Assembly: GCA_028673005.1 (NCBI GenBank) | Contig: CM054116.1 | Coordinates: forward strand, 74,860,838 to 74,924,837 | Direction of reading: 5' to 3' | Origin: Tanypteryx hageni | Lineage: Eukaryota > Arthropoda > Insecta > Odonata > Petaluridae | DNA: 64,000 nucleotides | In this document: positions 55,811 through 64,000 of the stretch, in pieces | How the letters are laid out: the number at the start of each line of letters is the position of its first letter | Position numbering within the stretch: position 1 is the first letter of the stretch | Notes under the pieces: generated by a model | Told to the model about the DNA's origin: nothing | Database searches by the model: none | Seen by the model: the letters and a program-made list of their open reading frames with translations, nothing else | Made by a program: the position numbers and the translations under genes

Positions 55811-57640
55811 GGAAGTGAAGGGAATGCGAATTTGCTACGAACTGCATAAAGATGTATTTTTTCAAACGCTTGAAAATATCAGAACGGATGCCGATCTTTT
55901 ACTGTTTTTTTGATAACTTGAAACGTGAAACGGCGAAAATAAATAACGGTTCAACCGTAAAGAATAACAATCTCATAATAAAATGTTCCACGCCGTTGCA
56001 TCGCGAATATTTCTACCCGATAATGATCGAGGTATTGTAACGTTAGTTTGAACACTCCCAACAAGTTGAGGAGGGAATGGAACGAAGAAATATTTTGTTT
56101 TTATCTTCGTCATCAAACCAGAACGGTGCTTGAAAATTCCAAATCACTAAATATATAACTATTTAGTACTATGTTATTTATTATTTTAATTATGACGCGG
56201 AATAATTAAACCTTTCCAGTCCCCTAAGGCTTATTATTGTGTAACTAGATTCAAGCAAATTGTAATAAGTTTGATACATGGCACATATCTCCAAGTATTA
56301 ATTCTTGGATATACTAAAATTTGCAAATAAACTGATGTATTATTTAAAGTATTTCTTTTTAGATATAGATGAAATGTGCCTTTAAAATTAGTAACGAGCA
56401 ATTGGTGAGATGCCGACGATTTCCTGGTATAAACGCCTACCTAAATGAGATATCATGCCATTAAATATGACTGGATACTCTGCATGAAACGCTATGGTTC
56501 TGAATACCTAAATAATAATTTTAATATATAAATTACGCTAGGAGATAAATGCTAAGCCTAGGAGAAATCCTTAAATCATGATAATTGGGCTGTAAATTTA
56601 GCAAAATAGGGAAATGGAGCACGTGCAACTGGTCGATTATAGCAAAAAAGGCTCTCAGTGCAAAGGATAGAGAATGGTTATAGTTTCCGGAGAAAGTGTA
56701 AATGACAATTTATATCAGGTGACCAGCTATTTACTACTGAAGGAATTGGCAAGTTCCCGTCTATAAAAGATACCTTTCCTCCATAAGTTCCAACAATTTT
56801 AATATTTATTTCGCAAGAATAGGCACCATTTTTATATAAAGAAAATCTCGGGTGAGTTATGTTAATTTTATTTACACTTGTTCTTAAGTGCGTACTTTTT
56901 TTATAGATTTACTTATAATTGAACATTCTATGCGTCACACTTTTGGTAATTGTTTAGTTTCATCATGTTTTTTCAAATTTCCCTTTGCAGTTAAGCTGGC
57001 AACTTTCTTTCTCCGCTCCTTATTACCGGTATCGGATAAAACCCTTATGTATATTAATTAACTTACTGCTGGATTAATTAGTATCGGATATTTATTTTCA
57101 AAGTTCTTTCTTGCAAGTAGTTGTGGCTACTAAGATACGGCATAAGGAATTGAAATTCCAGCCAACTGCAGACTGATAATCGCTTGAGATTTCAACCTAA
57201 AAGGTTAGCAAATACTTAAGAAAGTTAATTTCTCCTCTAAGGAAAACGTCTCTCCTCACAGACGGCGCCAACAAAAAACAAATCGGCCAAAATGATACCG
57301 TTTCCGAACCTCCCCTCCTCCTCCAACTCGGATTCCGCCCGTGTTCTCGCTCAAAAGAGGCAGGCATTTTGAGATGGATATGCAAATTAAAACGGGATTG
57401 GTTGCGAAAGAATCCCAAAGAAAGGGAGAGAAGAGAAAACATTCAGCCACCTTAATGAATATTCACGTGGCGGAAATGAGTGAGGAGGAGTCGCCGATTC
57501 GGGAGGAATCCCAAATGTTATAAAAGGTTCCAGAGCCGACGTCATCAAACCCAACCGCATCCCCCTTCCATCATCCCCTCCCCTTTCAAAAGAGCATTGC
57601 AGTGCAAACTAAGAATTCCTTTCGTCCGTGGGAGATAGAA
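55811..57640. other. Non-coding, nothing recognised
   Basis: AT-rich sequence to about 57200, then more balanced. No gene or mobile element is seen. Confidence 0.4.
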
Positions 57641-57800
57641 AGCCAGAGAGAGGGAGAGAGAGAAAGAGAGAGAGAGAAAGCCAGAAAGAGAGAGGGAGAG
57701 AGAGAAAGCCAGAAAGAGAGAGGGAGAGAGAGAAAGCCAGAAAGAGAGAGGGAGAGAGAGAAAGAGAGAGAGAACGAGAGAGAGAGAGGGAGAGAAATCT
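57641..57800 (+). repeat. GA-rich region with a 28-bp tandem repeat
   Basis: A unit with the core AAAGCCAGAAAGAGAGAGGG repeats at least three times between about 57664 and 57760 with a 28-bp period, embedded in (GA)n. The long charged and serine/leucine frames on the two strands are translations of this repeat and are not genes. Confidence 0.88.
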
Positions 57801-59348
57801 GCTTAAGTGCCCCGAAATCCACGGGAAGTTTTGCACGCAAAAGCATTTCTGTTGTATTAGAGAGAGGATGAGAGAGAGAGAGAGCATATCCGAAAGCTGT
57901 GTGATCCAGCCAAGATTATTTTCTTATACCCTCATCTGAGGTTTGCATACACAGGCATTTTTCCATTTGGGTAGGGCATATGTCTGGAATTTCATTCGGG
58001 ACGAATGTGTATGCTAGCCAAGTCGTTGCTTTTCCTCTACCTTATCCGCTTCTCGAAGCGAGAGAGCATAAAACGATTTAATTCCTTCTTTGGCACAGGC
58101 GTGCTTGCATCAAGATCCCATTGACGTTAAGGAATGAAGGATAGCTTGGGTGGAAGCCAGATTTTTGAAATGGAATAAGTTGTTTAGCTGGTAGTTAAAA
58201 AAAAGCAGCGATTTCGCATTTCATCCGGCCTGCAAGTAATTTAGTCGCCTTTGACCAGAACCTGTATCTTTCGTGTGAGGATGAGTCTATAATAACTTAA
58301 TGATACATGTGAGTCGTCGCATGATGCGAGACACGCATATAAGGAGGATTCAGATGTTGGCATGTCACTCCCTACTTGACTTTGTTCATTTGCAAATAAA
58401 TTAACATGTATCTGACTTCAATCCTGTTCTTTAAATTTATTTGAAGTGCGAGATTTAATTCTCGATAAATTAAAATGCAGATTGCCACTATTGAACAAAC
58501 AAGGAGATATTCTATTCTTCCCTTACAAATGCGTTATTTTAATTGGCAAGGTCTTTTTCAAAATGTCACCATTAGTTATATACTTCTCAATTTAAAATCT
58601 ATGACATTCGATGCTATGATAAAATTAGATGGAATTTGTAAAAAAATATGCTGAGTAGCAGTATAGTTCATAGGATTGACTCTCTGACGTTGAAGTTGTT
58701 GAGATTGTTTTCCCAACCTATTAGTGAACTATTCACATTCTTTGATTTCATATGCACAATTTTTATATAAATATGATATATTTCGTATTTCCTGTCCTCA
58801 AGCGTATATTTTAAATTTCATAATTTGATATTTTCTTACCTCACGATTCCATACATTGGATTTCAACTTTATTTATGTACGTTTCTGAAAACCGGATAAA
58901 GCAGGAGAAAAACCACAAAAATATCAACAAATACATGCATAAATCAACGGCAGATAGTAGATTATTGTCTGGGGTGGAAATTTTTCACTAATTATTATTT
59001 CCATACAGACGACGGAATTAATTACTCGGGCAGCACTTTTGACCTCCGTTATGTCTCGCCTCCACAGTAACCGATGTTTGATTTAGATATAAACGGTATC
59101 CTACGTACATACATGCACTCACGTATTGCGATCAAAGACACCGAAAATAAGACTGACTCCCAACGCATACACTTTTAACTTTATTAATCCTTTGGGGCCT
59201 GACAGATAACGATTCCTGCATTTGGCAAATAAAGCGTCGAGAGCATCTTGCGTTTCGCGAGGTCCTCTTGTTGACGTTTTCTTTTGGAGCGCGATCCGTG
59301 TAATGGAAACACTTTCCTTGATTAAATTTTCGTTTTCGATAATAATGC
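57801..59348. other. Non-coding, nothing recognised
   Basis: AT-rich unique sequence. Confidence 0.4.
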
Positions 59349-59561
59349 GTACTGTGACGGGCTAGGGTTTCTCGGAGAGGAAAGGGCACAAATGAAAGTT
59401 ACACGTAATAACACAAACACCTTTAATCGCCTGGGGCGCACACTACACTACGTAAGCTTCCACAAGAGAGGAGAGAACTGACGCGCACCCTGTTGGCTGC
59501 GCGCAAAAACAAAATAAAATGAACAGCAAAGTCCGTTATCGGTCTGGTCTCGTTACAGTAC
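59349..59561 (-). mobile_element. Solo LTR of an LTR retrotransposon
   Basis: A 205-bp segment (59353-59557) starts TGTGACGGGC and ends TCTCGTTACA, with TGT...ACA termini. A perfect 4-bp duplication GTAC flanks it (59349-59352 and 59558-59561). On the minus strand a GATTAAAGGTGTTTGTGTT stretch resembles the polyadenylation region of a Gypsy-type LTR, so minus is the likely orientation. No internal region or second LTR is present, as expected after LTR-LTR recombination. Confidence 0.78.
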
Positions 59562-60640
59562 ATAATACTTTTGGGGCTATCGCTTTGACGTTATCCTCCA
59601 TAATCCAGTTAGCTGTATCCCAGAACTCGGCATTACGCAGATCTATCTGGTGCCCAAATATTTTGTTTTCAAGTTATTCCTTACAGAAAGTATAAAATTA
59701 AAAATACTTAATTATTGTAATTACAAGATATCAAATTTAATTAATATGGGTCGGTTGTGTAAATTTTCATAGAGAACGTTTGTTTGTTTACATTACGTCA
59801 GATACGAAATAGTTTAATCAGTTGTGTTGCTACTGCTTGGCGCTTTTGAGTGTCTCATTATAACGTGGTATCGCTATATGGACTCCGTGTACCGTGTTAT
59901 GGCGAGGTCCCAAGGCATATATTTATGTATGCTAACCGTCGTTCTTTGTAGGGTAATTCTTATAAGAAGGAGGTTTTGCATACAAACATGCATGGCGTTG
60001 TAGACAACCATGGATCTTGTTTTGATGCTTCCCTTTTCGCAAATGTTACGTCACATTATTTGTAGCAGGAGGATGATAAACAAGTAAATTGAAATAGTGA
60101 GTAGGATATATAAAGGACATGGTCCTTGACAAAGTTTGCGGTTCCTAAGATTCATTATAAACTTAGAGTTTGTTCGCACTTGTGCTCCGAATGCCGAAAG
60201 AAGGGTTGGTGGACATTTATTCTTCGAATCGACACCATCGTTTAGGAAGTCCCTCTCAAGAAGACAGTTGGGCGAAGAATGGCGGGTGGGAGAGAGAAAG
60301 GAATGTTGAACGTGATGATAAGCAATATAGATACGAGAGTTTTACGGCTATTTTCTATTCAGCCGTACATTATGATCCGCTCGATGCCAAGTGAGTATCC
60401 ATCCCTCAAGACTTTCACAAATTCCTGAGCGAGTGCTGTGAAATTAGATTTTTAAATTTACAAAAAAGGGATTCATAATAAACATGGAATGTAATAAGCA
60501 ATCTTTTCCTGAGTACTCTTTACGGTAGGTTTGCGATAGATTAAGCATTTCTATGAGTCAATCGAAAGAGAATTATCGAGCTCGTCTAATGTTTAAAAAC
60601 AAATCAACAAACGAAAGCTGTCAAAAATCCATAAAAAGGC
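59562..60640. other. Non-coding, nothing recognised
   Basis: No gene is seen; the 74-codon frame at 60170 lacks any motif. Confidence 0.4.
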
Positions 60641-60644
60641 TATG

Positions 60645-60830
60645 AAAACCAGATTCGCATATCGGCTATAAAGTAAACATTATAGGTGGAGATTCACCGA
60701 TGATAGATTCTAAAAAAATCTACTAACGCTGAATCACTATTGGCAATGGCTGAATTGCAGCTGAATTACGCTTCTGGTTTCCCCAACCTTATCGTGGGTT
60801 TTTTGATCCATACTACGTTATGTTCATGAG
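60645..60830. repeat. Dispersed small repeat, copy 2 (hammerhead-like remnant)
   Basis: CATATCGGCTATAAAGTAAACAT, the GATTCACCGATGAT block and TTGGCAATGGCTGAATTGCAGC correspond in order to blocks at 50400-50470 and 61570-61690. Core hammerhead bases are lost in this copy. Confidence 0.4.
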
Positions 60831-61219
60831 ACATAAACAGCAGTTGTTATTTAAGCCTTCCAAAATTTCGATGAAAGGCCTTGAAGTGCATCTCATACGC
60901 GCACGGTGAAGATTTGACGTTTGACTTTTGGGAGATTGTTTGTAAACATAAGACATCAAATCTCATACTTTAGTACAAGCGTAATACGTCCATGCAGACA
61001 TTATAATATTCTGAACGTAATTTTTAAACGTAAGGCGGTTATGTTACCAATCAAAATAAAAAAGAATGTTCCAGGAAGGAAGGGATTGATTTCCATATAA
61101 GAGCTGTAACCTAGTCTATCCGAATAGATATGTTAAAGCAGCGCGTCGAGACTTAAAGAGTATTTTCCTGTCCACCCTGATAATATCCCATTGATTATAG
61201 CGGTATAATCAGGTTAGTT

Positions 61220-61500
61220 TCATTCCATTTCCATTCTTTCCCTATGCCTTGGCATCGATAATCGTGCGTTCATACGATTTGGATAGTTTTTTACAAGCGC
61301 AGGATGTCCAGTCCAGCGAAGTCGACGGATATGGATATTCACCAGCATACTCCCTTTCACGGAACTACAAGGGCCACGCATAATGCGTCTACTTATACCT
61401 ACTTGTTCATCCTCCCAGAACACGCGCTTCCTGAATAACGAGGAATACCCAGTTAGAAAAACCGTCTGAATTCCAACTCGGAACTCTTTTCGTAGCAAGT
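61220..61500 (-). pseudogene. Possible C-terminal fragment of a non-LTR retroelement ORF
   Basis: The 92-codon minus frame contains RIMRGPCSSVKGSM and IHIRRLRWTGHPALVKN. RRLRWxGHxxRM is a common C-terminal motif of LINE ORF2 proteins. The rest is not recognisable and no other domain accompanies it. It could be chance similarity. Confidence 0.35.
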
Positions 61501-61564
61501 TATTAACTCCACCACTGTAACAACATACATCAATTTATAAAATAAGTCTCTTAAATATATAGTC

Positions 61565-61700
61565 ATGGAAATTTTAGCCGCAAAACTCCCATCATCAGTG
61601 GTAATTAGCCGATATTGGCCTCTAGAAATGAACCTACCATTGGCGACGGCTGCTTTGTAGCCACAATGTGCATTTATTTCTTCCGGCCTTTTCGTGGATA
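61565..61700. repeat. Dispersed small repeat, copy 3, two inverted hammerhead-like arms
   Basis: TTTTAGCCGCAAAACT...CATCATCAGTGG at 61573-61604 matches the minus-strand motif at 50400. GACGGCTGCTTTGTAGCC followed by ACAATGTGCATT at 61642-61674 matches the same motif on the plus strand. The two arms face each other, as in a pair of inverted terminal repeats. Confidence 0.45.
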
Positions 61701-64000
61701 TTTTAGATGTATGTAGCTTATCAATTGGATTTCATGTCAGCTTGATAATTCTCCCTTGACCATACATCGATTTTATCTCTATGTATATCTAGGAGTATCG
61801 ATACAGTAGGACCCATTTCCTTATATTTAATACGGTTCGCCTTCCTTCAATCATGCGTGTGAATGATAAATTCCACAATCGCAAATGAAACAAACATAGA
61901 ATCTCGACGTTTATTTCAGCTTCAAGTATCCTCATTACGTGATTGTTGGACGCCTTATTCATATAGGAAACAAGGCAAAATCGCAAAAGCTCAGAAACAA
62001 ATACGCCTGTCCCTCGCAGTGAGCGATTTCGAATAGCGCGGTTTAGTTTTAGCGCGATTAAAAATCTGATAGCTTTTTAATTAAACCCGTTGGCAATTTT
62101 CGTTTCAGGGTTTGTGTATAGTGGAGGTTTTTCGTTTAGAGAGCCGAGAATTGTTCATATATAGGTAAACTTTAGGCTCTAAAAGTATTTATCCGTATAG
62201 AAGATGGAGGGGCGAGTGACAGATGTGCATAACTAAAAAGACGCTTGATCGAAAACCGTTCAAAATCAAAACAATAAAAAATGTGACGTAAAATGAAGTC
62301 TTAAGTAAGACTGTTCGATCATGTTATTTACGGAATTTAAGCGAAAATTTAAATAGATCGGGAAAAATAACTTTATTTATTTTTCGACTTTTAGCCCGGT
62401 ATTATCAAATTGGTAATTAGATCGAGATTCCACTGCACTTCTTGCACGTTTATCATCTAATTAAATCGTCTTAATATCCTACATGTGCAGGAATTTTGGA
62501 GTCGTAACACATCCTGCAATATTACAGGCATTCTTAAAGGGAAATCGATTTTCGTTTGACGGGTTTTTGCTAAACGTGGGATAGGAGTAATAAGCTTTTC
62601 TAAGTGTCCAAAAAATCGGCCATTAAAATTTCGAATTTAAATGCGATAAAATCCTCATCGGGGTAGTTCCCATAAAGTAAATGGCGTCATTCTTTCAAAA
62701 ATTCATAATCCGAACGTAGCAATACTTTCCCTCGAGGCCGAAAATTAATTAATTCCCGAATTCATCCGTCGACCTGGTTGTTTCTGAAAGGGAGCCTTTC
62801 CGTGAGCCCTCCTTACACGATGCGCGCACAACGGAACTCGATAACAAAGCAGCAGCATCGCGCGCACGCACATACACACACACAAAAGATGGAGACGCCA
62901 CCTCCAGTCGATCGCGTGGTAAACCAATTAGCCTCCGGACTAATCGACCGCACGTTCTCATTTATCTCTCTCTTCCACTTCTTTCGTTCCGGCAAAAAAA
63001 CGCGCGCAACCTCTTTTCTTTTCTGTTCCCGAGGTTCGCTCTGGAGGACAACGTACGGAGAAACCTCGAACAAAAGAAAGAAAATAATGTCGAAAAAACA
63101 AAAGACTGTCTCGAAAGCGGACCGAGTTTTGCGTGCGTCTAAAGAGGGGGTATGTGGAGGGAATATCGTAAATCTTTTTCGAGATTACCCACTCGTTCCT
63201 TTCTCTACTTCTCCTTCACGGGAGTAATTATCGACGAAAACTTCGGAATGGATGGATGGAGGAAGAAGGGTGGTTGAGAGAAAGAGAGAGGAAAGAGGAG
63301 GAGGTGAATAAGGGGGTGGCGGCCTTAAAGAACGCATGTGTGCATAATAACAGCTCGCTCTGGTGGGAGTTCTTGTTAGCTTAACCTTGAGAAGCGTGAC
63401 GCTCAAAACGTGCCCTCTCGATTGCGAGTCGAGGTGGGTGGAGTCGGGTGATTCCTTGTGTGGGAAGGGAGAATCGACGGGGATGGGATGAAGGAAGTGG
63501 GGTTCGGGGGCGGTCGGTTGACCCCTTGGGGGCGGGTGGGTGGGCGTGGCGGACATAAGCTCGATTAGATGGGATGAGTGAGAGCGTCGTTGCTGAAATC
63601 CCCTCGGGGCATTTCAGCGCTACGACTATGGGATCGTTGCACCGAGCCCGGAGGTAGGAAGGGTTGGGAGGATGACGAGGGGCGGACGGCGAATACAATT
63701 ACCCCCATCAAAACCCCTCATCGCATTTCAAATCGGCGCGCAATATTTTTTCGTCGCTCGAGACTTAAGGAACGGCATCAGAGGGTGGAGTGAGGGAGAA
63801 GAGAGAGAGAAAAAAACTTCATCGCCGTCTCTAGAAGAATTCATTCGGGAGCGAACGATTTCGCTAATGAAACATCGCGAATGGAGGAATAGGAATGCTA
63901 TCTGATTTATTTATGAAACGGACGAGAGAGGAAGCGGGAGTGGTTTTCCTAGTTGCTAGCGCAGGTTTAGAGTTACCGAACGATTATTTGCGTCTTTTTT
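61701..64000. other. Non-coding; CpG-rich end, GA-rich 63250-63310
   Basis: No gene is recognised. The 149-codon plus frame at 62778 and the 123-codon minus frame at 63185 overlap opposite frames and have no domain. 62870-62885 is a short (CA)n run. The last kilobase is CpG-rich and G-rich in places. Confidence 0.4.

Noticed and set aside
57602..57939. Charged, coiled-coil-like plus frames and serine/leucine-rich minus frames
   Set aside because: These are translations of a 28-bp GA-rich tandem repeat in several frames at once.
62778..63227. 149-codon plus frame as a gene
   Set aside because: No motif, low-complexity stretches, and antisense frames of similar length; not supported.

Overview
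This is eukaryotic, almost certainly arthropod, genomic DNA with no recognisable host gene. The evidence is the total absence of bacterial-style gene packing, many (TA)n, (GA)n and (CA)n microsatellites, and several eukaryotic transposable element families. High CpG content and the type of mariner transposase would fit an insect, perhaps a hymenopteran, but that is a weak inference. I read the window as intergenic or intronic sequence loaded with mobile elements. I found no host exon, rRNA gene or CRISPR array.

Layout. 1-2480 is AT-rich unique sequence. 2.6-7.85 kb is a nested cluster: a Penelope-like element (PLE) terminal repeat, a decayed mariner (2821-4162) inserted at a TA beside it, a second PLE fragment with inverted arms (4229-4500), then an intact 998-codon RTE-type non-LTR retrotransposon (about 4556-7836) with a tRNA-like 5' end and a 9-bp target duplication. 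9.9-10.7 kb is a broken 3' piece of the same RTE family. 13.4, 24.1, 38.0 and 46.2 kb hold short non-autonomous hAT elements (MITEs). 18-26 kb is dominated by polypyrimidine tracts.

26.1-34.8 kb is the second large cluster. PLE1 (minus strand) carries a Penelope-type reverse transcriptase and a GIY-YIG endonuclease between inverted ~190-bp terminal repeats, and is itself broken by a 618-bp GC-rich insert with a 14-bp duplication. It is followed by two decayed, partly overlapping RTE copies. The second of these contains PLE2, a 5'-truncated PLE with a 12-bp target duplication. The cluster ends with a fragment of another non-LTR reverse transcriptase. 35.06-36.78 kb is a decayed hAT transposon, and two short elements with the same ends lie at 43.7 and 53.5 kb. 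40.2-40.9 kb is a decayed Tc1/mariner relic. 48.6-49.5 kb is a degenerate ~145-bp tandem array. 59.35-59.56 kb is a solo LTR.

The most interesting signal is a set of hammerhead-ribozyme-like cores (CUGANGA, a base-paired stem II, then GAAA). They occur in every PLE terminal repeat here and in small dispersed elements at 14.5, 23.1, 36.9, 50.4, 60.7 and 61.6 kb. Their stem II sequences differ while remaining paired in several copies. Hammerheads in PLE terminal repeats are an established phenomenon; the density of divergent copies and the small dispersed carriers deserve follow-up.
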